This document shows positions 24,597-32,786 of a DNA stretch of 64,000 bases, in pieces. Each line of letters opens with the position of its first letter. The first letter of the stretch is position 1. Made by a program: the position numbers and the translations under genes. The stretch spans positions 434,584 to 498,583 of the forward strand of contig NZ_JAAOEN010000002.1 of assembly GCF_011320225.1 (NCBI RefSeq), read 5' to 3'. Below the pieces are notes generated by a model, which saw only the letters and a program-made list of their open reading frames with translations, was not told where the DNA came from and did no database searches. The stretch comes from Phytoactinopolyspora limicola (GTDB lineage: Bacteria; Actinomycetota; Actinomycetes; Jiangellales; Jiangellaceae).

Positions 24597-25871
24597 TCAG
24601 ACCGGCAGACTCGACGGTTGCCCGGTCCCGACCTCAGTGAGTTCGAACTCCCGGTGCAACGCCTCCACGGCGTCGACCACGCGGTCGCCAGGCACCGTGA
24701 CCGACAGCCGCGATTGTGATGTCGAGGTCCGGCCCACCGAAATACCCTTCGCCGCCAGCACGGAGATCAGTCGTGACATGTGTCCTGGCCGGGTGAGCAA
24801 GCCAACGCCGATCAGCGACACCTTGGCCATGTCCCCCTGGATCGTGACGCTCAGTTCGGGCGCTCCGTCCGACATAGCTCGGGCGAAGCTCTCGGCGTGC
24901 TCCCGGCTCGTGGTGAAGCCGAGACGGGGCTCCCCGGCGCATCCGGTCGAGCAATGGGTTACCTGATCGACTGGGATCGACCGTTGCGCAAGGACTGTGA
25001 GTACCTTCTCCGTCGGATCCTTACGGTCCTTGCCGGGCCGTACAACAACACCCGCGACGTCGGTCTCATGGGTGACCGCCATGACAGTGGTGTCCGTCTC
25101 CATCATGATGCTCTCTTCCTCCCCGACATCAGTGATCACTGTTCCGAGCTCTTGTGCCCGCGAGCTCCCCAGATGGATCTCCACACCTCGCAGAGCAGCA
25201 AGTTCGGCGGCTCGGGTGTGCAGAACCTTGGCGCCAGCAAAGGCCATTTCGGCCATAAGCGCCGTGTCCACGACCGGCAGCACACCGGCCGCGCGCACCA
25301 ACCGCGGGTCGGCCGTGCAGACACCACCGACATCCGTAAAGATGGCGCAATGGCGCGCGCGTAATGCCGCGGCGAGAGCCACCGCCGTCGTGTCGGAACC
25401 GCCACGGCCGAGCGTGACGACGTCGCCCTCATCGTTGATCCCCTGGAATCCGGCGACGACCACGACCTCGCCGGCGTCCAGATGCCGGTAGATACGGCCG
25501 GTGTCAATCCCGGTAATCGTCCCGGCTCCTTGACGACCGGCGACGGTGATCCCGCACTGGCCTCCAGTGAGAGAGACGGACGGGACACCGAGCCGGCCCA
25601 GCGCAAGAGCCATCTGGGCGGCAGCAGCGGTCTCGCCCGTCGCCATCAGCTGGTCCGCCTCGCGCCGGGCGCGGACTGTCGCGACCCCCGCCCCACAAAT
25701 CTCCTCGGCCAGCCGGATCAGCTGGTCGGTCGCGTCACCTCTCGCCGACACAACGACAGCCATACGCTTTCCCGAATGGTGGCTGCGGGCGACGCATTCG
25801 GCCGCCTGGAGCACCTGGTCGAGCGTCAGAAGTGAACTTCCGCCGTACTTCTGAACCAGAACGTCACCCAT
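24597..25871 (-). CDS. Aspartate kinase
   Basis: Phosphorylates aspartate, the first step towards aspartate semialdehyde. The 424-residue protein has the kinase domain start VQKYGGSSLLT, the GRGGSDTTAVALA substrate loop and FTDVGGVCTADPR, then two C-terminal ACT domains (about residues 260-410) including GDMAKVSLIGVGL. Normal length; no aspartate semialdehyde dehydrogenase accompanies it, so a housekeeping copy must supply that step. A dedicated kinase at the head of the operon with the GriI-like aldolase argues for boosted precursor supply, possibly with altered lysine/threonine feedback. The ATG at 25871 is preferred over an upstream TTG; AGGAGG lies 12 nt before it. Confidence 0.92.
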   Translation of the reverse strand: MGDVLVQKYGGSSLLTLDQVLQAAECVARSHHSGKRMAVVVSARGDATDQLIRLAEEICGAGVATVRARREADQLMATGETAAAAQMALALGRLGVPSVSLTGGQCGITVAGRQGAGTITGIDTGRIYRHLDAGEVVVVAGFQGINDEGDVVTLGRGGSDTTAVALAAALRARHCAIFTDVGGVCTADPRLVRAAGVLPVVDTALMAEMAFAGAKVLHTRAAELAALRGVEIHLGSSRAQELGTVITDVGEEESIMMETDTTVMAVTHETDVAGVVVRPGKDRKDPTEKVLTVLAQRSIPVDQVTHCSTGCAGEPRLGFTTSREHAESFARAMSDGAPELSVTIQGDMAKVSLIGVGLLTRPGHMSRLISVLAAKGISVGRTSTSQSRLSVTVPGDRVVDAVEALHREFELTEVGTGQPSSLPV

Positions 25872-25937
25872 TCTCCGCGATTTCCTCCTGCCCAACTGAT
25901 GTTTTGCTCAAGCCTCCGATTCGACGATGTGTGGATA

Positions 25938-25985
25938 CATCACCGATTCACGGGATATGCCGCGGAATCCCGTGAACGGGTGATG
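25938..25985. promoter_or_regulatory. Double operator in aspartate kinase/pssA divergent promoter
   Basis: Two 20-bp elements face each other: CATCACCGATTCACGGGATA (25938-25957) and, on the other strand, CATCACCCGTTCACGGGATT (25966-25985). They differ at three positions. Their inner parts form a perfect 10-bp inverted repeat (25947-25956 and 25967-25976). Both resemble the single palindromes at 29.95 and 32.0 kb. They lie 67-114 bp upstream of the aspartate kinase start and 61-108 bp upstream of pssA. Confidence 0.65.
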
Positions 25986-26045
25986 CCTCCAATGACGCGC
26001 GAGATGGATGCTGCTGGCGAACGCGTGACGCTTAAGGAGGTTGTC

Positions 26046-26903
26046 GTGTTCAAACAACGAAGGGCCGAGAATGTCGCTTCCGGGGCCTGGACGCGACGGC
26101 TCCGCGACGGCGGCAAGAAGGCGGTGCAGCAACCGGTGTTTCGACCACGCAGTGCCGCTGCGCCGGAGGCAGTTCCAAGACCGCTCGGCCCGTATGCCCC
26201 GCCCGGAAGGCTATCGCTACTTCCAGGTGATCCGACACCGCGGCGACGGCTGAGTTTTCTCGCCGTCAACGCTTGCACAGTCTCCAGTCTGCTGATGGGA
26301 GGGGCGGCGATCCTGCTGGTCACCCGAGGCGAACCGCACTGGTCGGCGGTGTTCCTCCTCGCCTGCATCGTCATGGATGGACTCGACGGCGGGCTCGCCC
26401 GCCGCTTCGGCGTCACTAGCCCGTTCGGTGCTCAAATGGACTCGCTCGCCGATCTGTGCGCCTTCGGGGTGGCAACTCCACTACTCGCCTACTACTGGCT
26501 GGAGACGACCACCCCCACGGTCGCGGTCGCCCTGATGTCCGCCTTGCTGGCAGCGTGCGCGATGGTCCGCCTCGCCCGGTTCAACGCCATGCCCAAGAAC
26601 GGTCGCTACTTCAGCGGTCTCCCGGCGGCAATGCCGACGGGAATCGTCGCCGGAGGCATCCTCCTGGACCTCCGCCCAGGCGTTCCCTACATCGTCTTCG
26701 CCGTCATGCTGTCAATCCTGATGGTCACGACCCTGCCATACGCTAAGTTCGGCCGGCTGACCGCACTGCCGTGGTGGGTCTGGCCCGCAGGTGTGGCCGT
26801 CGCATTCATCAACCCGGCCACGGCATTCGGTCTCGCTATCGCAGGCTACCTGCTCTCCGGGCCCGCCCTGTGGCTCAGGTTGAGGGACGAGGGCACACCG
26901 TGA
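26046..26903 (+). CDS. pssA: CDP-alcohol phosphatidyltransferase, PssA-like
   Basis: Integral membrane enzyme predicted to join CDP-diacylglycerol and serine to phosphatidylserine. The exact CDP-alcohol phosphotransferase signature DGx2ARx8Gx3Dx3D is present, beginning DGGLAR and ending DSLAD. About six hydrophobic segments follow the family pattern, and the MVRLARFN and FSGLPAAMPTG segments are typical of PssA. The roughly 60-residue basic, Arg/Pro-rich N-terminal extension is unusual. The GTG at 26046 is chosen for the AAGGAGG 6 nt upstream. It is first in a rightward operon; its stop overlaps the monooxygenase start (GTGA). With Psd at 32.8 kb it could make phosphatidylethanolamine inside this cluster. 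Confidence 0.9.
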   Translation: MFKQRRAENVASGAWTRRLRDGGKKAVQQPVFRPRSAAAPEAVPRPLGPYAPPGRLSLLPGDPTPRRRLSFLAVNACTVSSLLMGGAAILLVTRGEPHWSAVFLLACIVMDGLDGGLARRFGVTSPFGAQMDSLADLCAFGVATPLLAYYWLETTTPTVAVALMSALLAACAMVRLARFNAMPKNGRYFSGLPAAMPTGIVAGGILLDLRPGVPYIVFAVMLSILMVTTLPYAKFGRLTALPWWVWPAGVAVAFINPATAFGLAIAGYLLSGPALWLRLRDEGTP

Positions 26904-28396
26904 CGCACGTACATGTGGCGATCATCGGTGCGGGATTCTCCGGCCTGTGCATGGCGATCCGGCTCCGTGATCACGGCATGGAGGACTTCATCGTCCTCGA
27001 ACGCGCCGGAGACATCGGCGGCGCATGGCATGACAACACCTACCCCGGTTGCGCCTGTGACGTCCCATCAGCACTCTATTCCTTCTCCTTCGCCCCCAGG
27101 CCACACTGGACCAGCACGTTCCCGACCCAACGCGAGGTCGCGGACTACCTGCACCGTTGCGCCGACACCTACGGGGTCCGGCCCCACCTGCGGCTCCGTC
27201 ATGAGGTGCTCTTCGCGAAGTGGCGGGAGGAAGAGGCCTATTGGGAGATCACGACAGCACGTGAAACCTACACGGCGAACGTTCTCATCGCGGCAACGGG
27301 ACCACTCAGCGAGCCGGCTTCCCCTTCCATCCCGGGCCTCGAACGGTTCGCCGGGGACGTCTTCCACTCAGCCGCCTGGGATCACACGCTCAACCTCGCC
27401 GACCGCCGGGTGGCGGTCATCGGCACCGGCGCCTCCGCCACCCAGTTCATTCCCGAGATCCAGCCAATCGTCAGCCGGCTATACGTGTTTCAGCGCACCC
27501 CGCCTTGGGTGATGCCACGGCTTGACCGGCGTAGGGCCGACTGGGAACGCCGACTTTACCGCCGCTTTCCCGTGCTACAACGCGTGGTCCGCACCACCAT
27601 CTTCTGGGCGCGCGAGTCGCTGGTCGCCGGCCTCACGGTCAATCGGCGGCTCCTCAAACCAGCAGAGTGGCTCGCCCGTCTCCACCTGCACAGCCAGGTC
27701 CGTGACCCGGGCCTGCGGGCTGCCCTGACTCCCGACTACACGATCGGATGTAAACGGCTCATCCTCTCCAACCGCTATCTCCCAGCGATCACCCAGGCCA
27801 ACACCGAGCTGGTCACCGACGCGATCTGGGCGGTGACCCCGGACGGAATCGTCACCGAAGACGGTGCTCACCGCCTCATCAACGTCATTATTCACGCTAC
27901 CGGCTTCGAGGCGGCCCACATGCCGATCGCGCACCGCCTGCACGGACGCACGAGTAGCCTTGCTGAACGATGGAATGGCAGCGCCGAGGCCTACCTTGGC
28001 ACGGCCGTCGCTGGGTTTCCCAACCTCTTCCTGCTCCTAGGCCCGAACACCGTCTCCGGCCAGAACTCCTCGTTGCTCACGATGGAAGCTCAGGTTAACT
28101 ACGTAGTCGACGCGCTCAGGTTCATGAGCCGATTCCGGGTGGCAACGCTGGATGTGCGCCGCGACACGCAGTCTTCATTCGTCGCCGATGTTCAGGCGCG
28201 CATGAAAGGTACGGTTTGGCTCTCGGGCTGTCACAGCTGGTACCTCGACGAACGGGGTCGTAACACTACTCTCTGGCCGGGATTAACCGGGACATTCCGG
28301 CGGCGGGTACGGCGCTTCGACCCCGGCGACTATCTGCTGCGCCTCGCCCCGCACGACGCCGACGGTGCAGACTTAACCGGCAAGGACTTGATATGA
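26900..28396 (+). CDS. Baeyer-Villiger-type flavin monooxygenase
   Basis: A 498-residue NADPH- and FAD-dependent class B monooxygenase. The N-terminal Rossmann motif is IIGAGFSGLCMAIRL, followed by NTYPGCACDVPSALYSFSF, the Baeyer-Villiger fingerprint FAGDVFHSAAWD, and the second Rossmann motif VIGTGASATQFIPEI. YLGTAVAGFPNLFLLLGPN near the C terminus is also typical. Oxygen insertion into a ketone, or hydroxylation of an N or S atom, is possible; the substrate is not evident. The GTG at 26900 overlaps the pssA stop, so translation is coupled. The longer upstream frame lies within pssA and is not used. Confidence 0.9.
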   Translation: MTHVHVAIIGAGFSGLCMAIRLRDHGMEDFIVLERAGDIGGAWHDNTYPGCACDVPSALYSFSFAPRPHWTSTFPTQREVADYLHRCADTYGVRPHLRLRHEVLFAKWREEEAYWEITTARETYTANVLIAATGPLSEPASPSIPGLERFAGDVFHSAAWDHTLNLADRRVAVIGTGASATQFIPEIQPIVSRLYVFQRTPPWVMPRLDRRRADWERRLYRRFPVLQRVVRTTIFWARESLVAGLTVNRRLLKPAEWLARLHLHSQVRDPGLRAALTPDYTIGCKRLILSNRYLPAITQANTELVTDAIWAVTPDGIVTEDGAHRLINVIIHATGFEAAHMPIAHRLHGRTSSLAERWNGSAEAYLGTAVAGFPNLFLLLGPNTVSGQNSSLLTMEAQVNYVVDALRFMSRFRVATLDVRRDTQSSFVADVQARMKGTVWLSGCHSWYLDERGRNTTLWPGLTGTFRRRVRRFDPGDYLLRLAPHDADGADLTGKDLI

Positions 28397-28409
28397 GCCA
28401 GGAGGATCC

Positions 28410-28787
28410 ATGGCAACGGTGAGCGTGCGCTACATCGTCGACAACGTCGACGCCGCGGTCAACTTCTACACCGGGCACCTCGGTTTCACCACCGTATTCC
28501 GGCCCGGCAAAGGGTTCGCTATCATCGCCCGCGACCAACTGCGGATGCTGCTCAGCGCCCCACACGGCGCAGGCGGAGCGGCCCAGTCGATGCCGGACGG
28601 GCGCAAGCCCAAACCCGGCGGATGGAACCGCATCCAGATCGAGGTCGACGACCTCGACGCGTTCGTCGCGGCGCTCCGGGAGGCGGGGACGAGCTTCCGC
28701 AACGACATCGTGGACGGGCGCGGTGGCCGGCAGATTCTCCTCGAGGACCCGTCCGGAAACCCGATCGAGCTGTTCGAGCCGAAGTAA
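28410..28787 (+). CDS. VOC/glyoxalase-fold protein
   Basis: A 125-residue vicinal-oxygen-chelate protein with two beta-alpha-beta-beta-beta modules: VRYIVDNVDAAVNFYTGHLGF, then IQIEVDDLDAFVAALREAG ending in ILLEDPSGNPIELFEPK. The terminal Glu of ELFEP is a usual metal ligand. Members include dioxygenases, isomerases and drug-binding resistance proteins, so it could be a tailoring enzyme or bind the product for self-protection. The ATG is 13 bp after the monooxygenase stop with AGGAGG before it, so it belongs to that operon. Confidence 0.87.
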   Translation: MATVSVRYIVDNVDAAVNFYTGHLGFTTVFRPGKGFAIIARDQLRMLLSAPHGAGGAAQSMPDGRKPKPGGWNRIQIEVDDLDAFVAALREAGTSFRNDIVDGRGGRQILLEDPSGNPIELFEPK

Positions 28788-28903
28788 AAGAACTCCCGTA
28801 CGGCTGCGTGCCGCAGCTGCCTACCGACCGCGCTCGGAGATCTTCTCCTGGTTCGATCGCGAACACCCGGGCTTCCGGTTCTCACCCACTTCTCGATCAC
28901 GGC

Positions 28904-29917
28904 CTAGGACTGGGCCACGATCAGCGCCGTCGGCCAAGGCGCAAGCTCCACGATTTCGGTCTCGGTCAACCCGCCGGCCCGGAGCACACCGACCATCTCG
29001 GCCTCGGTGCGTTCCTTACCGCCATGTTGCATGAGCATGATGATGTCGAGGAGCTTGCCCAGGTGCGGCTCGTCGCCGGGCGGGATCAACGTGTCGATCA
29101 CGATAACCTTCGCACCTGGAGCCATTGCCTCGCGGACATTCGCGAGGATGGTGGCGGCATCGTCATCGTCCCAGTCGTGCAAGATCCACGAGAGCACATA
29201 GACATCTCCATTTTCCGGTATCCGTTCGAAGAAGTCGCCGCCCTCTGCTCTCGCCCGCCCGGCAACCCCGGTCTTGTCGAGGGTGGTGGGCACATCGGAA
29301 ACCACCTCTGGCCGGTCGAAGACGACAGCGGTCATCTCCGGGTAGCGCTGGAGAATAGCGGCAGCCAGGTGGCCGTGTCCCCCGCCGACATCAACGAGGA
29401 TCCTCCGGTCCGAGAAGTCGTACGCGCTAGCCACGGCGGCATGAGTCTGTCGGGCGACATCACCCATCGCCGCGTGAAAGAGCGAGGCCCGGCCAGGATT
29501 GGCGGCGAGGTAGGACCACCAGTCGGTGCCGTATGCTCGCTCGAATGAGGGCAAGCCGGTGCGAATGCTATGTTCTAGCCCGGCGAGCGCTTCGTGAGTT
29601 TCCCGGGCACCGGCGAGCCGTGCAACGTTGCGCAACGACTCCGGGACGTCGGCCCGTAGAGTCATGGCGAGCGGTGTGAGCCCGAACGTCGCCGGCGCGA
29701 TCTCCGTGAACACCCCCACGGCCGCGAGCCCGCGCAGGACGCGGTGCAGCGCGACCGGATCTGTCCCCGTCCGTTCAGAGAGCACCGAGACTGGCTTTGG
29801 GCCGTCGGCGAGCAAATCTGCGACTCCCAGATCGGCGGCGGTAGCCAGCTGCTGACTCAGAAAGGCTCCGTAAATCAGCCTCATCATTTCGGTCGGCGCG
29901 TGCTCACGATCACTCAT
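28904..29917 (-). CDS. SAM-dependent O-methyltransferase
   Basis: A class I methyltransferase of the plant-like, dimeric O-methyltransferase family (337 residues from this start). The N-terminal winged-helix dimerisation domain (IYGAFLSQQLATAADLGVADLL, RTGTDPVALHRVLRGLA) is followed by the SAM motif LVDVGGGHGHLAAAIL and the catalytic-base region WILHDWDDDDAATIL. It probably methylates a phenolic hydroxyl or carboxylate of the aromatic product. The ATG at 29917 is preferred for family length; an ATG at 29941 is in frame and abuts a long palindrome. It is divergent from the phosphoesterase gene. Confidence 0.88.
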   Translation of the reverse strand: MSDREHAPTEMMRLIYGAFLSQQLATAADLGVADLLADGPKPVSVLSERTGTDPVALHRVLRGLAAVGVFTEIAPATFGLTPLAMTLRADVPESLRNVARLAGARETHEALAGLEHSIRTGLPSFERAYGTDWWSYLAANPGRASLFHAAMGDVARQTHAAVASAYDFSDRRILVDVGGGHGHLAAAILQRYPEMTAVVFDRPEVVSDVPTTLDKTGVAGRARAEGGDFFERIPENGDVYVLSWILHDWDDDDAATILANVREAMAPGAKVIVIDTLIPPGDEPHLGKLLDIIMLMQHGGKERTEAEMVGVLRAGGLTETEIVELAPWPTALIVAQS

Positions 29918-29941
29918 CCTCAGGATTGTCGCGGTGCCCAT

Positions 29942-29981
29942 CCCGGCAGGGCATCACGTGTTCACGTGATGCCCTGCCGGG
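29942..29981. promoter_or_regulatory. Perfect palindrome in methyltransferase/phosphoesterase promoter
   Basis: Arms of 19 bp (29942-29960 and 29963-29981) flank a 2-nt centre, between divergently transcribed genes, so it is more likely an operator than a terminator. The core CATCACGTGTTCACGTGATG matches the palindrome at 32.0 kb at 17 of 20 positions and resembles the pair at 25.9 kb. It lies 55 bp upstream of the phosphoesterase start. Confidence 0.65.
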
Positions 29982-30035
29982 CAGTAGGGCAGCACACTGC
30001 CGTCAGAGGAGCCTTGGACTCTGGAGGCAGTCAGC

Positions 30036-31310
30036 ATGTTAGGCCCTGTGGCATTCTTCAGCATCATCGTCGTGCTATCGGCCGCGCTGCACTACTACCT
30101 GTGGGCGCGGCTGATCCGTGACACCACGGCCCCCGGACGGTGGCGTCGTGTGGGCACGATTGCCATCGCCGGACTCGGCATCTTCGCCACCGTGACATTC
30201 ATGATCACCCGCACCGTCGCCGTTGATGCCTGGTGGCTGGCGTGGCCCGGGTACACGTGGATCGGCCTGCTTTTCTACCTGCTGATCGTCCTGCTCATCC
30301 TTGAAGTTCCCCGGATGATCCTCGCGTTCCGGTGGCGCAGCCGTAACAGAAAGCGCAGCCGTCCATCGGCATCACTGACCACCAAGGAGAACACGCTGGT
30401 TACCGCGGACGGCCAGGAGGATGCCGACGCCGAGACGCCAGCCGGAGAGTCCGCAAGTTCCGGTCCAGCGTCATTGCTCGACCGGCGGGTCTTTATCGCC
30501 CGCGCGTTCGCGGCGACGGCGGGTATCACCGCCGCTTGCACGGTCGGGTACGGCATGTATACGGCCTTTAGTGATCTGCGAACCGTCCGGGCGACGGTAC
30601 CGCTGCGCGGGCTGCATTCCAGCGCCTCTGGGTTCCGGATCGCTCTCGTCAGCGACACCCATTTCGGCCCGCTTATCCATGAAGAGATGGCAGCGCGGGT
30701 GGTGCGGCACGTCAACCGGCAGCAGGTCGACATGGTAGCGATCGTCGGGGACCTCGTCGATGGCACCATCGACGCGGTCGGCCATAAGATCGACGGACTA
30801 CGGCACCTGAAGTCGCGTCTCGGCACCTACTTCGTGACCGGTAACCACGAGTACTCCTCCGGCGCGGACTCGTGGTTAGAGAGAGTGCGAGAGCTCGGCA
30901 TGACACCACTTCTCAACGACCGGGTGGAGATACCCAGCGGGCGTGCGGCGTTCAATCTGGCCGGCGTCAACGACATCGCCGCTCCCATGTACGACGCGTC
31001 CGGCCCTGATTACGACCAGGCGCTATCCGACCGCGATCCGGCACATCCGGTCGTGCTTCTCGCACATCAGCCGGTACAGGTCTTCGACGCCATCGAACAC
31101 GGCGTCGACTTGCAGCTGTCCGGGCATACACATGGCGGCCAAACAGTGCCTTTCGACCGGATCACTGGACTGCAGCAGCCAGTTGTCTCAGGGCTCGCCT
31201 CGATGAGCGGCACATCCATCTTCGTTACCCGCGGGGCAGGGTTCTTTGGACCACCGGTCCGCGTCGGAGTTCCCCCGGAAATCGCAATCATCGAGTTGCA
31301 AGCCCGCTAG
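30036..31310 (+). CDS. Membrane-bound metallophosphoesterase, YkuE/YaeI-like
   Basis: A 424-residue calcineurin-type phosphoesterase. Four or so transmembrane helices fill the first 110 residues, a charged linker and a further hydrophobic segment (FAATAGITAACTVGYGMY) follow, then the catalytic domain. Metal-binding motifs are complete: VSDTHFG, VGDLVDG, TGNHEYSS, LLAHQP and SGHTHGGQ. YkuE- and YaeI-type enzymes act on lipid-linked or extracellular phosphodiesters, so a phospholipid substrate would fit the neighbouring lipid genes (inference). The ATG at 30036 has a GGAGG upstream. It is transcribed alone, between two divergent methyltransferase genes. Confidence 0.87.
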   Translation: MLGPVAFFSIIVVLSAALHYYLWARLIRDTTAPGRWRRVGTIAIAGLGIFATVTFMITRTVAVDAWWLAWPGYTWIGLLFYLLIVLLILEVPRMILAFRWRSRNRKRSRPSASLTTKENTLVTADGQEDADAETPAGESASSGPASLLDRRVFIARAFAATAGITAACTVGYGMYTAFSDLRTVRATVPLRGLHSSASGFRIALVSDTHFGPLIHEEMAARVVRHVNRQQVDMVAIVGDLVDGTIDAVGHKIDGLRHLKSRLGTYFVTGNHEYSSGADSWLERVRELGMTPLLNDRVEIPSGRAAFNLAGVNDIAAPMYDASGPDYDQALSDRDPAHPVVLLAHQPVQVFDAIEHGVDLQLSGHTHGGQTVPFDRITGLQQPVVSGLASMSGTSIFVTRGAGFFGPPVRVGVPPEIAIIELQAR

Positions 31311-31346
31311 TGTGTCGCACGGGACACTAGTCGCAGGCCACCTGAT

Positions 31347-31934
31347 CTATCTTCGAACCCATCGAGCCGTATAGGCGAAGGCCGGAGGCAGGTTCGCCCA
31401 CACGGTCCGGCCGACGATCACCTCCCCAAAGCTCTCCTCCAGTAGCGCGCGGAATCGCCGGGCGGGCGGAGCCCAGGCCGCGTGAAGGTATGCGAACGTC
31501 ACGAATGTCCCCTCGGCCGTCAGGCTGTCGCAGATGCTACCGAGGATCTCCAGCTGGGTCTGCCTCGGATATGCGGCCCAAGGCAGACCACTCACAATCA
31601 CATCGGCCGCCGCCAGCCCACGGGCGGCCAGCAGGTTGGGTGTTTCCTCGGCGCGGTCGACAGCAACATCAACGTCGGGGAACCGGTCGTGCAACAACGC
31701 GGCGAACCGTTCGTTGACCTCCACAGCTATGTGGTGGCCGCGACCACCAAGCTGTCGCTGGATCTCGGTGGTGAACGCTCCCGTGCCCGGACCGAGCTCA
31801 ACGACGACCGGGGCATTGTGTTCCGCAATAGAACGAGCCATCGGCCGGGCCATGCGCGCCGAACTTGGAGCGACCGCTCCGGTACGGCGCGGATTCCTGA
31901 AAAATTCGGAGATAAAGAGGCCGGTTTCTCTCAT
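31347..31934 (-). CDS. PmtA-like phospholipid N-methyltransferase
   Basis: A 195-residue class I methyltransferase close in layout to rhizobial-type phospholipid N-methyltransferases. It begins LFISEFFRNPRRTGAVAPSS, the amphipathic membrane-association segment of that family. Next come the SAM-binding VVELGPGTGAFTTEI, then VSGLPWAAYP and the C-terminal VWANLPPAFAY. Such enzymes methylate phosphatidylethanolamine towards phosphatidylcholine; the related rRNA dimethylases lack this N terminus. With pssA and psd in the same cluster it would complete a phosphatidylethanolamine-methylation route. The ATG at 31934 has GGGAGAGA upstream. Divergent from the gene at 32.0 kb. Confidence 0.83.
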   Translation of the reverse strand: MRETGLFISEFFRNPRRTGAVAPSSARMARPMARSIAEHNAPVVVELGPGTGAFTTEIQRQLGGRGHHIAVEVNERFAALLHDRFPDVDVAVDRAEETPNLLAARGLAAADVIVSGLPWAAYPRQTQLEILGSICDSLTAEGTFVTFAYLHAAWAPPARRFRALLEESFGEVIVGRTVWANLPPAFAYTARWVRR

Positions 31935-31995
31935 CAGATCTCTCCCGGAGTAATGACTTTGACTTTGTTGTCAGGATGGCGGCCACGCTCACGCC

Positions 31996-32021
31996 ACACA
32001 TCGCGTATTCACGCGATGTGT
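31996..32021. promoter_or_regulatory. Palindrome in PmtA-like/DUF6081 divergent promoter
   Basis: Perfect 11-bp arms (31996-32006 and 32011-32021) with a 4-nt centre. The core CATCGCGTATTCACGCGATG matches the 29.95-kb palindrome at 17 of 20 positions. It is 22 bp upstream of the rightward start codon and 62 bp upstream of the leftward one. Confidence 0.65.
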
Positions 32022-32042
32022 GCTTGCACCGGGCACCAGAGA

Positions 32043-32786
32043 ATGACGGCAATGAAAGAACGCGCCTACGACAGTTTCTTGGAGCGGTCCACTCAATTGG
32101 ACCCCTCCCGCTGGGAGATCGTCCGCATGCGGGACCAGAACGGCACGGTCCACGAGTACCGGGACCGCAACGCCCGGGTTCGTGCCGGTGACGGTCGACT
32201 GAACATCTCGGTGCTGCCGTTCACCCGTTTCCACGACACGGATCCGATGGGCAACAACGCCAAGCTGCTCTGCTTGTCCACCGAGCACTTCAAAGCGCCA
32301 CCCGGCCTCGAGCTCATCTTCGAGGTGGACATGGCGGTCACGACCAACGGTCAGGTTCCCTTCGATCTACTCGACGCCTTCGGTACGGCCAATCTGGTGG
32401 ACTTCGCCACCGGCACGGTCATCAATATGGCCGCCACCAACGACACTGTGTACGCCGTGCATGAGCGGCTCGCTGTGCCCAGGGGCACCGGCGAGAATCA
32501 GTTCACCCACCGAATCGTCCTGGACGTCGCTACCAGGCCGGGGCAACAGCATCGCTACTCCCTGGCATACCGGTCCGACACGGGCGGTTTTACCTGGTTC
32601 GTCGATGGCGAGCCGCACTACTGGGCCGTCGCGCCGGCCCGCCCCACTGGCTTCCAGGTGGGGATGGGTCTCTTCTCCGCCCGCAGCCTGACCCAGTTCA
32701 GCCGGGCCGAACGCGAGCACGGCCAAGGCGCGGCGGGGCAGTGGGGACCTTGGCGGATCAGTCTGCGGGAGTTGTCCTATGGGTGA
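32043..32786 (+). CDS. DUF6081-like beta-rich protein, function unknown
   Basis: A 247-residue soluble protein without signal peptide. It is rich in beta-strands, with FLERSTQLDPSRWEIVRMRD, LNISVLPFTRFHDTDPMGNN, LELIFEVDMAVTTNG, FVDGEPHYWAVAP and GFQVGMGLFSA segments. The pattern, with WFVDG near the end, recalls concanavalin-like sandwiches such as LamG or GH16 domains; from memory it matches a family called DUF6081 in actinobacteria. No catalytic residues can be assigned. It overlaps psd by 8 bp and begins the rightward operon that leads to the ADIC synthase. An ATG at 32052 is an alternative start. Confidence 0.75.
   Translation: MTAMKERAYDSFLERSTQLDPSRWEIVRMRDQNGTVHEYRDRNARVRAGDGRLNISVLPFTRFHDTDPMGNNAKLLCLSTEHFKAPPGLELIFEVDMAVTTNGQVPFDLLDAFGTANLVDFATGTVINMAATNDTVYAVHERLAVPRGTGENQFTHRIVLDVATRPGQQHRYSLAYRSDTGGFTWFVDGEPHYWAVAPARPTGFQVGMGLFSARSLTQFSRAEREHGQGAAGQWGPWRISLRELSYG

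Noticed and set aside
29942-29981. Terminator at the methyltransferase/phosphoesterase gap
   Set aside because: It lies at the 5' ends of two divergent genes, not at a 3' end, and matches other operator-like palindromes in the cluster.
31482-32042. N-terminal extension of the DUF6081-like protein
   Set aside because: The frame stays open leftwards but lies antisense to the PmtA-like gene and across the operator palindrome; its composition is that of a shadow frame.
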